Of a stretch of DNA of 64,000 bases, positions 16,202 to 26,044 are shown one piece after another; position 1 is the stretch's first letter; the number at the start of each line of letters is the position of its first letter. A program made the position numbers and the translations under genes. Below the pieces are notes generated by a model. The model was not told the DNA's origin. It saw only the letters and a list, made by a program, of their open reading frames with translations, and searched no databases. This stretch comes from DATFVA01 sp963774455. GTDB taxonomy: Bacteria > Bacteroidota > Ignavibacteria > Ignavibacteriales > Ignavibacteriaceae. Location of the stretch: the NCBI GenBank assembly GCA_963774455.1, contig CAVZFD010000003.1, positions 124,001 to 188,000 on the forward strand, in the 5' to 3' direction.

Positions 16202-17869
16202 TTATTTTAACATTGGAATTTTAACGTTCAGCTTTTTGGCATTTTCAATAGCTTTTTCATACCCTGCATCCGAATGCCTTGCTATTCCCATTCCGGGATC
16301 ATAGGTCAGGACTCTTTCCAATCTTTTTTCTGCTTCCTTAGTTCCATCAGCAACTATAACCATACCTGCATGAATGGATTTGCCTATACCCACGCCGCCT
16401 CCATGATGTACAGAAACCCAGCTTGCACCGCCGACTGCATTTAGCAGGGCATTCAGAATCGGCCAGTCGGCTATTGCATCACTGCCATCTTTCATATTCT
16501 CGGTTTCACGGTTGGGCGATGCCACTGATCCGCAGTCGAGGTGATCCCTACCAATAACTATTGGAGCGCTTACCTTGCCGGATGCAACCAGGTCATTAAA
16601 TATTTTACCCATTTTGGCCCGTTCGCCGTATCCCAGCCAGCAGATCCTTGAAGGAAGGCCCTGGAATTGTACCTTCTTCTGAGCTAGTTTTATCCAGTTT
16701 ACAAGCGATTTTTTTTCAGGGAAAGTTTCCATGACGGCTTTATCTGTTTCATAAATGTCATTAGGATCACCCGATAACGCAACCCAGCGGAATGGACCCA
16801 TTCCGTCGCAGAAAAGGGGACGAATAAATTCAGGAACAAAACCCGGTATATCAAATGCATTCTTCAACCCGTTTTCCTTTGCCTCGCCCCTTATATTATT
16901 ACCGTAATCGAATACTATAGAACCCTTCTGCTGAAACCCAAGCATAGCCTTAACATGATTAACAATTGTTCTGCGGGACAAATCGATATACCTGTCAGGA
17001 TTTTCTTTCCTGAGCCTGAATGCCTCTTCAAGGGTCATATCGGCAGGAACATATCCGTTTAAAACATCATGTGCGGATGTCTGATCTGTAACAACATCAG
17101 GGATAATACCTTTGTCAAGTATCCGCTGATGTATTTCTCCCGCATTCCCTACAAGTCCCACGGAAAGAGCTCTTCCTTCTTTTTTTGCATTCAGCACCTT
17201 ATCGAGAGCCTCATCAAGATCATCAGAAATCTCATCGATATAACCTGTCTCAAGTCTTTTCTCAATCCTTTTACGGTCAACTTCGACACCAAGGAAAGCA
17301 GCTCCGTTCATTGTTGCAGCAAGGGGCTGAGCGCCTCCCATCCCGCCAAGCCCGGCAGTAAGCACGAGCTTTCCTTTAAAATCGCTATTAAAATATTTTC
17401 GTCCGCATTCAGCGAAAGTTTCATATGTACCCTGGAGAATACCCTGAGTACCTATGTAGATCCAGCTTCCTGCTGTCATCTGCCCGAACATGGTTAATCC
17501 CAAACCCTCGAGTCTCCTGAACTCATCCCATGTAGCCCAGTCGGGCACGAGCATCGAATTTGATATCAGAACACGCGGAGCATCGGGGTAGGTTCTGAAT
17601 ATCCCGACAGGTTTACCTGACTGAACAAGCAGGGTTTCATCATTCTCAAGATTTTTAAGCGATTCAACAATCGCTCGATATGCATCCCAGTTTCGGGCTG
17701 CTTTTCCGCTTCCGCCATAAATAATTAATTCTGCAGGATTTTCAGCAACTTCATTATCGAGATTATTCATAAGCATCCGCATTGCTGCCTCCTGGAGCCA
17801 TCCTTTGCAGGAGAGCTGCCTGCCGCGAGGCGCTCTGATCGAAACTTCTTTAGTGTTAACAGAACTCAT
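16202..17869 (-). CDS. hutU: Urocanate hydratase
   Basis: A 555-residue protein of standard length with the NAD-binding TAGLGGMGGAQPLAATMNGA and the family motifs HAGMVIVADGTKEAEKRLER and DHLDCGSVASPNRETE. It converts urocanate to 4-imidazolone-5-propionate in histidine degradation, using tightly bound NAD+ as an electrophile. The start lies 1 nt beyond the stop of the small upstream gene, so they are probably co-transcribed. Other hut genes (hutH, hutI, hutG/ftcD) are not in this window. Confidence 0.95.
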   Translation of the reverse strand: MSSVNTKEVSIRAPRGRQLSCKGWLQEAAMRMLMNNLDNEVAENPAELIIYGGSGKAARNWDAYRAIVESLKNLENDETLLVQSGKPVGIFRTYPDAPRVLISNSMLVPDWATWDEFRRLEGLGLTMFGQMTAGSWIYIGTQGILQGTYETFAECGRKYFNSDFKGKLVLTAGLGGMGGAQPLAATMNGAAFLGVEVDRKRIEKRLETGYIDEISDDLDEALDKVLNAKKEGRALSVGLVGNAGEIHQRILDKGIIPDVVTDQTSAHDVLNGYVPADMTLEEAFRLRKENPDRYIDLSRRTIVNHVKAMLGFQQKGSIVFDYGNNIRGEAKENGLKNAFDIPGFVPEFIRPLFCDGMGPFRWVALSGDPNDIYETDKAVMETFPEKKSLVNWIKLAQKKVQFQGLPSRICWLGYGERAKMGKIFNDLVASGKVSAPIVIGRDHLDCGSVASPNRETENMKDGSDAIADWPILNALLNAVGGASWVSVHHGGGVGIGKSIHAGMVIVADGTKEAEKRLERVLTYDPGMGIARHSDAGYEKAIENAKKLNVKIPMLK

Positions 17870-17870
17870 T

Positions 17871-18206
17871 TTAGCCTCTGAAATGATTTTCTAAAATACT
17901 TTCGTATTGTTTAATCATGGACTTATAGAGCCATTTTTTTATAAACCAGCTGGAGGCTGATTCCTTTTTCAAAAATTTTACATTTTCATTCAGCTGATTT
18001 AACAATCTCGCTCTTTCGTCCTTAGTAAGTTTAACCGAATCAGCGGGAGCCGAAAGTTTCTCAAGGATCGAGTTAAAAGCTCTTTCCTCAGCGAAGAACT
18101 TGTTGTCTCCGCTTATTTGTTTAAGCACCTGTTTTGAAAATGTAGTTAACAATTTTTTTTCGTTTTTATCGAATTCAAAATTATAATTAGTGAACAATTT
18201 CTTCAT
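17871..18206 (-). CDS. Small conserved-looking helical protein upstream of hutU, unknown function
   Basis: A 111-residue charged, alpha-helical protein without signal peptide, membrane segment or recognised motif. It lies 16 nt after the adenosine deaminase gene and 1 nt before hutU on the same strand, with no terminator visible between them. This suggests an add-unknown-hutU transcript. No function is proposed. Confidence 0.6.
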   Translation of the reverse strand: MKKLFTNYNFEFDKNEKKLLTTFSKQVLKQISGDNKFFAEERAFNSILEKLSAPADSVKLTKDERARLLNQLNENVKFLKKESASSWFIKKWLYKSMIKQYESILENHFRG

Positions 18207-18222
18207 ATTTATTTGTACAGCC

Positions 18223-19329
18223 TTATTGTGAATTTAAAGTTTCCCTGGTTTTTTGAAACCCGGGTTTAATAATATTGTAAATATAATGTAATCTCTCGTT
18301 GTAGTGGATGAATGCTGATTTCATTGAATTAAGTGTAATCTTCTCAATGTCATCAAGTGTAATTCCGAAAACCCTCTGAGCAATAAGGAACTCATTTGTC
18401 ATAGTAGTATTACTCATAAGTCTGTCATCTGTATTTATCGTAACTCTGAACTTATTATCATAAAGGATTTTGAAAGGATGATTCTCCAGCTTATCGACAG
18501 CACCCGTGTGCAGGTTGCTCAGAAGGCATATCTCGAGGGGAATTCTTTTATCGAGGATATATTGAGCAAGTTCGCCGAAGACAATTGTGTGGCCGCCTCT
18601 GCCGGTGGCTATATCTTCTTTTAGATGTGTAGCATGCCCTATTCTATGAGCACCGCACCACTGAATTGCCTGCCAGATAGATTCCTTTCCGAAAGCCTCC
18701 CCTGCATGAATGGTAATATTGAAATTCGAACGCTGAATAAACTGGAACGCATCAACATGTTTTTTTGGCGGGTAACCGCCTTCCTCACCGGCCAGGTCAA
18801 AACCAACTACTCCCGAATCCCTGAAATTAATAGCTAACTCTGCAATTTCAAGGGAATCTTTCATATTCCTCATAGCGCATAAAATCAGGCCATAGCCAAC
18901 ACCGAAATCCCTTTTTCCTTTTTCAAGTCCTTCCAGCACCGCGAGCACGGCATCCTCTGTGTACAGGCCCTTATTCACATGAAAAACAGGCGCAAAACGG
19001 GTTTCGACATAGCAAACTCCGTCTTTTTGCATATCTTCCAACATTTCATAAGCACATCTCTGCAGTGATTCTTTCGTCTGCATAACTGCCGTTGTATGGT
19101 CAAAACCATGAAGAAATTCAACCAGATTGCCCTTATTAGCGCCGCGGTGAAACCATTCCGCCAGTTCTCCGGGGTCTGTAGTCGGCAATTTCTTATATTT
19201 CATTTCCCGGGCGAGTTCAATTATGGTGGTTGTACGCAAACCTCCGTCAAGATGATCATGCAGCAGTACTTTGGGAACCGATCTTATAACATTTTCGGCG
19301 GTCAAAATATCCTCAATTTTAGACTTCAA
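18223..19329 (-). CDS. add: Adenosine deaminase (or adenosine deaminase-like amidohydrolase)
   Basis: A 368-residue metal-dependent hydrolase. The first zinc pair H24-x-H26 is in VLLHDHLDGGLR. Later conserved parts are FDLAGEEGGYPPKKH, ITIHAGEAFGKESI, HRIGHATHL and TINTDDRLMSNT, matching the ligands and catalytic residues of adenosine deaminases. The reaction is adenosine to inosine in purine salvage. The frame starts at TTG 19329; no ATG is available upstream in frame and the ribosome binding site is weak, so the exact start is uncertain. Confidence 0.85.
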   Translation of the reverse strand: MKSKIEDILTAENVIRSVPKVLLHDHLDGGLRTTTIIELAREMKYKKLPTTDPGELAEWFHRGANKGNLVEFLHGFDHTTAVMQTKESLQRCAYEMLEDMQKDGVCYVETRFAPVFHVNKGLYTEDAVLAVLEGLEKGKRDFGVGYGLILCAMRNMKDSLEIAELAINFRDSGVVGFDLAGEEGGYPPKKHVDAFQFIQRSNFNITIHAGEAFGKESIWQAIQWCGAHRIGHATHLKEDIATGRGGHTIVFGELAQYILDKRIPLEICLLSNLHTGAVDKLENHPFKILYDNKFRVTINTDDRLMSNTTMTNEFLIAQRVFGITLDDIEKITLNSMKSAFIHYNERLHYIYNIIKPGFQKTRETLNSQ

Positions 19330-19510
19330 AAATATCCATTAAAGGAGGTAAAATCAATTTACACAGTACATCAATATTCCGGACCCTTTCCCTAATATCT
19401 GAATGAAATGAGACACAGCACAATTTTTACCAGGGTATAGTTTCTTGACTATACATCATCAAAACAGTAACTTTAATGACATTAATTTGATTTAAAATGA
19501 TGGAGAAGGA

Positions 19511-20683
19511 ATGCAAAAATCAAAGTTATTCACAATAGTTACACTTTTATTAGCTGGACTGGCGTTTGTTGGTTTCCAGTGTTCATCCACGGAAATGACT
19601 AGTGCCAAACTGTATATTCAGCAAAAAAACTATGACAAAGCGCTTGGTGTACTTCAGAAAGAAGTTCAAAAAAATCCCCAGAGCGCCGAAGGATTTTACT
19701 ACTTAGGCTATGTTTACGGTGAAAAAGATGATTATGCTAATATGATTGATGCTTTTGATAAATCACTTGCTATCAATAATGAATTCCAATCCCAGATTGG
19801 AGATCAGAAAAAGTATTTCTGGGCGAATTTATTCAATAAAGGCGTAAGTTTATACCAGAAAGGTGTAAACACTACTGATAAAGACAGCAGTAAGGTTTTA
19901 TTCGAAAAATCTATAAGTATGTTTGAATATGCAACCAAGCTGGAACCCGATTCCGTAGATACATATAAGAACCTTGCTTTCGTTTATATGAGTGCCGGTG
20001 AAAATGATAAAGCCATCGAACCCCTTCAGAAAATGATTAAACAGGATAAATCGCTTGATGGATACAGGTATCTCGGTGAAATTTATTATAATAAAGGTAT
20101 ACTCCAGAAACAGCAGTACTCTTCTACCCAAAATGCTCAGGATAGTGTACAAGCCATTGAGAATTTTAATAGTGCAATCAAAGTTCTGGAAGAAGGCAGA
20201 GAGCAATATCCTGATAACCCGGAAATACTTTTAACTCTTTCCAATGCATACATTAATGCCGGTAAAACTGATGTAGCTTTAAGTTCGTTTAAAGCCCTGG
20301 TGGAAAAAGATCCTGAAAATAAATATTACCGTTATAATTACGGTGTACTTCTTCTTGGAAAGAATGATTTCGAGAATGCCGCGGAACAATTTGAAAAGGC
20401 AGTTGCTCTCGATTCCGAATATCAGAATGCAATTTATAATTTAGCTGTTACTTATGTAAAGTGGGGAACAGCAATCAACAAACTGGCTGAAGAAAAAGGC
20501 GAAATGGAGAATACCGAGTATAAAAAGAAATACCAGCAGGCGCTGCCTTACCTTGAAAAATCTGTTGAACTGAATCCTGAAGACGCAGTTACTTGGGAAT
20601 TGCTCGGTAAGGTTTACACAGTGCTTGATATGCAGGATGATGCGCAGAATGCATTTAATAAAGCAGACGAATTAAGAAAATAA
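19511..20683 (+). CDS. Exported TPR-repeat protein
   Basis: A 390-residue protein. A hydrophobic N-terminus (residues 7-22) ends in FVGFQC24SS, a non-canonical lipobox, so it may be a lipoprotein or a signal-peptide protein in the periplasm. The rest consists of about eight TPR units (for example AEGFYYLGYVYGEKDDYANM, NAIYNLAVTYVKWG, DAVTWELLGKVYTVLDMQD). Such proteins scaffold envelope complexes. The ribosome binding site is GGAGAAGG upstream of ATG 19511. DUF3467 follows 18 nt later, so the two may be co-transcribed. Confidence 0.75.
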   Translation: MQKSKLFTIVTLLLAGLAFVGFQCSSTEMTSAKLYIQQKNYDKALGVLQKEVQKNPQSAEGFYYLGYVYGEKDDYANMIDAFDKSLAINNEFQSQIGDQKKYFWANLFNKGVSLYQKGVNTTDKDSSKVLFEKSISMFEYATKLEPDSVDTYKNLAFVYMSAGENDKAIEPLQKMIKQDKSLDGYRYLGEIYYNKGILQKQQYSSTQNAQDSVQAIENFNSAIKVLEEGREQYPDNPEILLTLSNAYINAGKTDVALSSFKALVEKDPENKYYRYNYGVLLLGKNDFENAAEQFEKAVALDSEYQNAIYNLAVTYVKWGTAINKLAEEKGEMENTEYKKKYQQALPYLEKSVELNPEDAVTWELLGKVYTVLDMQDDAQNAFNKADELRK

Positions 20684-20701
20684 ACGGAAGAAGTGAATTA
20701 A

Positions 20702-21031
20702 ATGGCTCAGAATAATCAAAATCCCCCGGGACAGCAGATAAACATCGAGCTTAATGAAAAAGAAGCGGAAGGAATTTATTCCAACTTAGCCATCATTACT
20801 CATTCACCTGCTGAATTCGTAATTGATTTTACGAGGATTGTACCCGGTGTTCCAAAAGCAAAAGTTCATGCCAGGATCATCACGACTCCCCAGCATGCAA
20901 AGATGCTTCTTAAAGCGCTCAAAGATAATATTGAAAAGTATGAAGCAAGATTTGGTGAGATAAGAGTTGATGCTCCGCAGAATCAGCATTTCGGATTTGT
21001 CCCTCCAAAGAAGGATGAAAAAGTAAATTAA
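20702..21031 (+). CDS. DUF3467 family protein
   Basis: A 109-residue protein. The pattern EAEGIYSNLAIITHSPAEFV followed by DFTRIVPGVPKAKVHARIIT and AKMLLKALKDNIEKYEARFG is that of the DUF3467 family, small cytoplasmic proteins of unknown role found widely in bacteria. It is followed by a hairpin terminator. Confidence 0.85.
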   Translation: MAQNNQNPPGQQINIELNEKEAEGIYSNLAIITHSPAEFVIDFTRIVPGVPKAKVHARIITTPQHAKMLLKALKDNIEKYEARFGEIRVDAPQNQHFGFVPPKKDEKVN

Positions 21032-21037
21032 TTACAA

Positions 21038-21070
21038 GGGCGGCAGTACACTGCCGTCCTGAATTTTTCA
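21038..21070 (+). terminator. Hairpin terminator after the DUF3467 gene
   Basis: GGGCGGCAG (21038-21046) pairs with CTGCCGTCC (21051-21059) around a TACA loop, with one G-U pair, then TGAATTTTTC. It separates the plus-strand gene from the convergent LptG-like gene ending at 21098. Confidence 0.8.
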
Positions 21071-21097
21071 TACTTTAATTTTCAATCTGAAATTTTT

Positions 21098-22180
21098 CTA
21101 CTGTCTCATCCTTGACAGGTTGAATATAGCAGCGGCTAGGAAAATAAAGTTTGCGAACCAGGCAGTTAATAAGGGATCGAGGGCTCCGTTCTTCCCGAAA
21201 GCCTGGCTGATTTTCATAAAAACCAGGTAAAGAAAAGTTATAAGGATATTTATCCCCACCTGTACAGCGAGTCCACCCCGCCTTTTGTTTGCAGATATCG
21301 GCAGTCCAAACAAGACAATGACAAGACTAGCCATCGGAAACGAGAAGCGCGAGTAATATTCTATCAGGGAATCCGTCGCATCATTTCCCGCCCGTTCCTG
21401 CGTTTTTATACTGTTTTTAAGATCAATCAGGTCCATTTCTTCAGGTTTCTGTTGTTTAGTCAGCAGTTCCGCGGGGGTAAAATTCAGACTGTCGAGACGC
21501 ATCTCGTTGAAATAATCTGCAGTTTGAGTATTCTGATGAAAAATTCTTTCAATACCGTTTTTGGCAATCCAGGTATGACTGACAGTATCATAGGTCATCC
21601 TTACAGCATCTATTCTGTAATCCATTTTAGTTATATCATTTTTATCAAATCCCTGGATGCTGATGCGGTTTGCCTGAAGAATAGCATTATCGAAATATGA
21701 AATGTTAACAATCCTGGTTCTGGAATCCTGAAAGAATATATTGCTGCCCGAATAATTAAACCCTTTTTTGAGATAATTCATTTCAATATTCAGTTTTGTC
21801 TTATTTGCCATCGGTACAAGATAGCCGGCAAAATAAACAGAGAACATGCTGATGAAGAACGTAGTGATTAGGAAAGGCAGCATAAACCTGTACATACTTA
21901 CCCCGCTGGCCTTTATTGCTGTGAGCTCGCTTAACTGCGCAGATTTACCAGCGGTAAACAAAGCCCCGAATAACACTGCTATCGGAGTGATCAGTTTTAT
22001 AATTTCAGGAGAAAACACAAAGTAATAATGAAGGATTACCGGTGCAGCAACATTCTGATCAATAAAATCATCTAGATTTTCCATCATATCTATGACAACG
22101 AAAATCAGCGTGAATGCAATCAATCCGAAAAAGATAGTCTGCAGAAACTGTTTAATTAGATATCTGTCAAGGATTTTCAT
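21098..22180 (-). CDS. lptG: LptG-like permease (YjgP/YjgQ family), LPS export ABC transporter
   Basis: A 360-residue membrane protein with three N-terminal and three C-terminal transmembrane helices flanking a beta-jellyroll periplasmic domain (about 130-270), the standard YjgP/YjgQ layout. The motif MENLDDFIDQNVAAPVILHY and the C-terminal FPMASLVIVLFGLPISANKRRG are typical. With LptF and two LptB ATPases it extracts LPS from the inner membrane. The paralogue lies just upstream (8-nt gap), so the pair is one operon. Which is LptF and which LptG is assigned by order and length only. Confidence 0.85.
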   Translation of the reverse strand: MKILDRYLIKQFLQTIFFGLIAFTLIFVVIDMMENLDDFIDQNVAAPVILHYYFVFSPEIIKLITPIAVLFGALFTAGKSAQLSELTAIKASGVSMYRFMLPFLITTFFISMFSVYFAGYLVPMANKTKLNIEMNYLKKGFNYSGSNIFFQDSRTRIVNISYFDNAILQANRISIQGFDKNDITKMDYRIDAVRMTYDTVSHTWIAKNGIERIFHQNTQTADYFNEMRLDSLNFTPAELLTKQQKPEEMDLIDLKNSIKTQERAGNDATDSLIEYYSRFSFPMASLVIVLFGLPISANKRRGGLAVQVGINILITFLYLVFMKISQAFGKNGALDPLLTAWFANFIFLAAAIFNLSRMRQ

Positions 22181-22187
22181 TTTTCTC

Positions 22188-23552
22188 CTAATCCTCTTCT
22201 TCGGTGCCGCGGAATTGTTTAGGTATTAGATTTCTTATCCATGTAAACCTGATTGTAACCGTCTCTCTGACTGTCTTGATTGTTAATAGAACTCCTGCAA
22301 TCGTTAAAAGGATATTTGCAGACCACATTCCCCAGAAGGCCGAGAAAATATCTCTGTCAGCAAATTTCTCTCCGCCTATAAGAAAAGCCCAGTAGATCAG
22401 GAAAAAGAACAGACTTATACTGGCGGCAACTCCAAATCCGCCTTTCCTTGTCATAGTTCCCAGCGGAGCACCAATAAGCACAAATACTATACACGCGGCA
22501 GGCAGCGCATATTTCTTATAGATCTCAACCTCGTATTTATTTATTTCATTCTTTTTAGCCTCAAGCCGTTTATACCTTGAGACAATCGTATTCTTCTCAT
22601 TCCGCAGCTTGTCAAGCAGCCTGGAATAAACAAACTTTTCTCCGTGAGTATTTGTCGGGTTAACCCCGACAGTTCCCGATGAATCCAGATAAAAATATTT
22701 TATTGCCTGTTGTGCAAGATCATTCCTGTATTGCTTTTCGGAAACCTTCAGACTATCGACTATTTCCCCCATTGCAGATGCACTTAGTTCGCGTTCCCCG
22801 CGGGGACTTCCAAGCGCCGACTGCTGAAATGTGAATTGCGCTCCGTCCATCGCTATTCTGTGCCTGTCAAACCTCACTCTCCTGTAAAGGTTTGTTTTAG
22901 AAACATCATTTTCATGGATTTCACCATTTTCAAGGTTCATTATCAGCTTCGTCTGATCCTTCGAAAAAAAGATCTTTCCTTTTTCAGCCGTAACAACTTT
23001 TATTTCTTTAGGATCCGAATAATCATATATCGTAACATCCCGGAGCTCATTGGTTTTCTGATTTATTTCTCTCGCCAGAATTGCATAATTGGAAACCTCC
23101 TGCGAGAAAACGCCGGGCTCAAGTGAGAGAGTGGGTTTCTGGCGTGATATATCCTGCATAAGGATCTTAGCCTGGTGGTTAGCATCAGGGAGCACATCGT
23201 TATTAAACAAGAGGAGCAGGTACCCCACAACTATTGATGCAAAAAGGGGAGCCCTCATCATCTTGTATAAACTCGTTCCGGAGGACTTAATAATGGTTAT
23301 TTCATTGTTCTGGGACATATTACCGAACGCCATCAATGTAGCGACCAGCGTTGACATAGGTACCACCAGCACTACCATCCAGGCCAGGTTGAATGCTATA
23401 AGCTTCAGGATAACGAAAATTCCCAGTCCCTTTCCCACCAGCCTGTCCGCAAACTTCATCATAAATTGAAGTATAAAAATGCAGATCAGGGTAATATTGG
23501 AAAAAATAAACGGAGCTAAGTGATTTCTTAATATATATTTATATAAAACCAT
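22188..23552 (-). CDS. lptF: LptF-like permease (YjgP/YjgQ family), LPS export ABC transporter
   Basis: A 454-residue protein of the same fold, longer through an enlarged periplasmic domain and charged insert (about 250-330). Conserved parts are MVLYKYILRNHLAPF at the start, GNMSQNNEITIIKSSGTSLY in the cytoplasmic coupling loop, and ALPAACIVFVLIGAPLGTMTRKGGFG near the end. It forms the transmembrane dimer with the downstream LptG-like protein. Genes for LptB and LptC are not in view. Confidence 0.85.
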   Translation of the reverse strand: MVLYKYILRNHLAPFIFSNITLICIFILQFMMKFADRLVGKGLGIFVILKLIAFNLAWMVVLVVPMSTLVATLMAFGNMSQNNEITIIKSSGTSLYKMMRAPLFASIVVGYLLLLFNNDVLPDANHQAKILMQDISRQKPTLSLEPGVFSQEVSNYAILAREINQKTNELRDVTIYDYSDPKEIKVVTAEKGKIFFSKDQTKLIMNLENGEIHENDVSKTNLYRRVRFDRHRIAMDGAQFTFQQSALGSPRGERELSASAMGEIVDSLKVSEKQYRNDLAQQAIKYFYLDSSGTVGVNPTNTHGEKFVYSRLLDKLRNEKNTIVSRYKRLEAKKNEINKYEVEIYKKYALPAACIVFVLIGAPLGTMTRKGGFGVAASISLFFFLIYWAFLIGGEKFADRDIFSAFWGMWSANILLTIAGVLLTIKTVRETVTIRFTWIRNLIPKQFRGTEEED

Positions 23553-23640
23553 TGGGTCAATATATGAAAGGGCGAAAAGTATAACAAGGTACGGGCAGGG
23601 AGTAGTGAAATCTGCAACAGCTTTTTATTATATTACATAT

Positions 23641-24660
23641 ATGGTAATAAAATCTGTCGTACTCCTTGCTCTTGTTTTTTTACTAGCTTGCTGCGGAACT
23701 GCTTTACATCATAATAATCTGGGTCTTAAAAAAGATACCCGCTTTCCGGTATGGCTGACATATAAAGGATTCAGCGCAGATCAGACCTCAGGAATAGCCT
23801 TCATAAACGAGACTCCCGGCGGGGCCAGACATTTCCTCCTTGCCGACGATACCGGAGGAATCCTGCATCTCACAATCTCCGGTGATTCCCTAAAAAGACT
23901 TAGACCGGTAAAGTTCTCTGATGCTTTCCAATCATATATAGATACCTTTCCAAAGGCAGATTTCGAGGAAATTGTTTACGATCAAAAAAATAATAAAGTA
24001 TACCTTTCAATTGAAGGCAACGGACCACATCCGGAATATTTCGCCGGGATTTATCGTTTAAATTTCCGTAATGATGACGTATTATCGGACACCCTTGAAG
24101 CCATTGATAGAATAACATTTACTCCTGTTCAGGAATTTCAGAAATACCTGGATAATAACATAGGTTTTGAGGGGCTAGCGGTAGATGATAACTACTTTTA
24201 CCTTGGACTTGAAGGGTTTACACAGGGTAAACTTTTTGCTGACAGCACAATCCTTTTTATTGCAGAGAAGAATTCATATAGAATTGTAAAGAAGATTAAT
24301 ACAGGGCCGTTAGGCATTCATACAATATGCGGACTTTTTTCAGATAAAAATAATTCACTCTACGGTGTCGACAGGAATAATAAAACCTTTTTCCATCTGT
24401 CGTTTGATGAACGTCTGAATGTTATAGATACAGCTCTTATAAAAATTAAAACTAATATACCAAGTTATGCTACTTTTGATTATGTTGCATCAATTGAGAG
24501 CATAACTATCGACCCCGAAAAGAATGTATACATGATTGATGATCCATGGAAAACTTTTTTTATCCCATCAAAAGAAATTTTAAATCAACTCGATTCACTT
24601 ACAGTGAACCGTTTCAGGAATTTTGTTCCTGTTATTTATAAATACTCATTAATCAATTAG
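23641..24660 (+). CDS. Lipoprotein with esterase-like-phytase / SdiA-regulated type beta-propeller
   Basis: A 339-residue protein if started at ATG 23641 (an in-frame start at 23605 would put twelve residues before the signal peptide). The signal sequence ends in the lipobox LLAC17CG. The body has repeated strand-rich blades with GFEGLAVDDNYFYLGLEG, ADFEEIVYDQKNNKVYLSIEG and IESITIDPEKNVYMIDDPW, the pattern of the esterase-like activity of phytase/SdiA-regulated propellers. Substrate is unknown. It is divergent from lptF with about 90 nt between starts. Confidence 0.6.
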   Translation: MVIKSVVLLALVFLLACCGTALHHNNLGLKKDTRFPVWLTYKGFSADQTSGIAFINETPGGARHFLLADDTGGILHLTISGDSLKRLRPVKFSDAFQSYIDTFPKADFEEIVYDQKNNKVYLSIEGNGPHPEYFAGIYRLNFRNDDVLSDTLEAIDRITFTPVQEFQKYLDNNIGFEGLAVDDNYFYLGLEGFTQGKLFADSTILFIAEKNSYRIVKKINTGPLGIHTICGLFSDKNNSLYGVDRNNKTFFHLSFDERLNVIDTALIKIKTNIPSYATFDYVASIESITIDPEKNVYMIDDPWKTFFIPSKEILNQLDSLTVNRFRNFVPVIYKYSLIN

Positions 24661-24676
24661 AACAGGAGTCATTATT

Positions 24677-26044
24677 TTGGAAGATGTAATAAAGTTTATA
24701 AATGATAACCAGGAGAACTATATAGAGGAGTTGAAAAACTTTCTCCGGATACCCAGTATAAGCACACTTCCCGAAAATAAAAATGATATTAACAACGCAG
24801 CTAAATTTGTAGCTGACAAACTCAAGCAGGCAGGCCTGAACAGGGTGGAGATCTTCAAAACAGAAGGGCACCCCCTTGTATATGGAGAATGGCTGGCAGC
24901 TCCCGGTAAACCGACTGTATTAATTTACGGACACTATGATGTTCAGCCGGTTGATCCTATTGAATTATGGAAATCGCCGCCATTCGAACCAGAAATAAGA
25001 GATGGCAAAATATGGGCCCGCGGTGCAACAGATGACAAGGGGCAGATGTTTATGCACATCAAGAGTGTGGAAGCCTTCTTTAAGGGTACAGGGAGTCTTC
25101 CTCTGAACGTTAAATTTATAATCGAAGGCGAAGAGGAAATAGGCAGTCAAAATCTGGAAAGCTTTATAAATAACCACACTGATCTGTTAAAGTGCGATGC
25201 CGTAATGATTTCCGATACGTCTTTGTTCGGGAAAGGAATCCCTACCTTAACATATGGTCTCCGGGGAATGAGCTACCAGGAAGTCGAAGTAATTGGTCCT
25301 GAAAAGGACCTCCATTCGGGTTCATTCGGGGGAGCTGTAGGCAACCCGATAAATGTCCTTGCCGGAATGATCGCCGGGCTTCAGGACAAAAACGGTCACA
25401 TAACCATACCTGGCTTCTATGACGATGTTAAAAAGCCGACGAAGAACGAGAGGGAAAATTTTAAGAAATTAAAATTCTCAGAAAAGAATTTCTCAAAAGA
25501 AGTAGGTGTTAAAGAGCTTCAGGGAGAAAAAGGATTTTCTACACTCGAGAGACTCTGGGTAAGGCCGACACTCGACTGCAATGGTATAATAGGCGGGTTT
25601 ACAGCGAAAGGAGCCAAAACAGTTCTTCCTTCAAAAGTCACGGCCAAGATTAGTATGCGGCTTGTACCTGATCAGAAACCCGCGAAAATAGCTAAGCTTT
25701 TCAGGAAGTATATCCAAAGCATAGCACCGAAATCAGTTAGTGTTACGGTAAAGGACCTTCACGGAGCTCTGCCAAGTATTACCTCGCTGGATGCACCAGC
25801 AACCTTAGCTGCTTCCAGGGCGATGGAAAAAGCTTTCGGTAAAAAAACCGTTTTTATACGTGAAGGGGGTTCTATCCCCATAGTAAATGTCTTCGCAAAT
25901 AAGTTAAAAGCTCCTGTTGTGCTTATGGGGCTGGGATTAGATTCAGAGAACCTTCATTCGCCTAATGAACATTTTGATCTGAACCATTTTAAGCTGGGTA
26001 TTATGAGCTCGGCATACTTCATCGATGAATATTCTAAAAAATAA
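24677..26044 (+). CDS. M20 family metallopeptidase (dipeptidase)
   Basis: A 455-residue enzyme starting at TTG 24677 with AGGAG at 24664-24668. Zinc-site motifs are LIYGHYDVQPVDP (His plus catalytic Asp), ARGATDDKGQ (bridging Asp), EGEEEIGS (catalytic Glu and zinc Glu) and NLHSPNEHF near the C-terminus. The lid domain is inserted at about 200-320. Family members cleave dipeptides with broad specificity in the cytoplasm. The last 20 nt overlap the next gene. Confidence 0.9.
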   Translation: MEDVIKFINDNQENYIEELKNFLRIPSISTLPENKNDINNAAKFVADKLKQAGLNRVEIFKTEGHPLVYGEWLAAPGKPTVLIYGHYDVQPVDPIELWKSPPFEPEIRDGKIWARGATDDKGQMFMHIKSVEAFFKGTGSLPLNVKFIIEGEEEIGSQNLESFINNHTDLLKCDAVMISDTSLFGKGIPTLTYGLRGMSYQEVEVIGPEKDLHSGSFGGAVGNPINVLAGMIAGLQDKNGHITIPGFYDDVKKPTKNERENFKKLKFSEKNFSKEVGVKELQGEKGFSTLERLWVRPTLDCNGIIGGFTAKGAKTVLPSKVTAKISMRLVPDQKPAKIAKLFRKYIQSIAPKSVSVTVKDLHGALPSITSLDAPATLAASRAMEKAFGKKTVFIREGGSIPIVNVFANKLKAPVVLMGLGLDSENLHSPNEHFDLNHFKLGIMSSAYFIDEYSKK

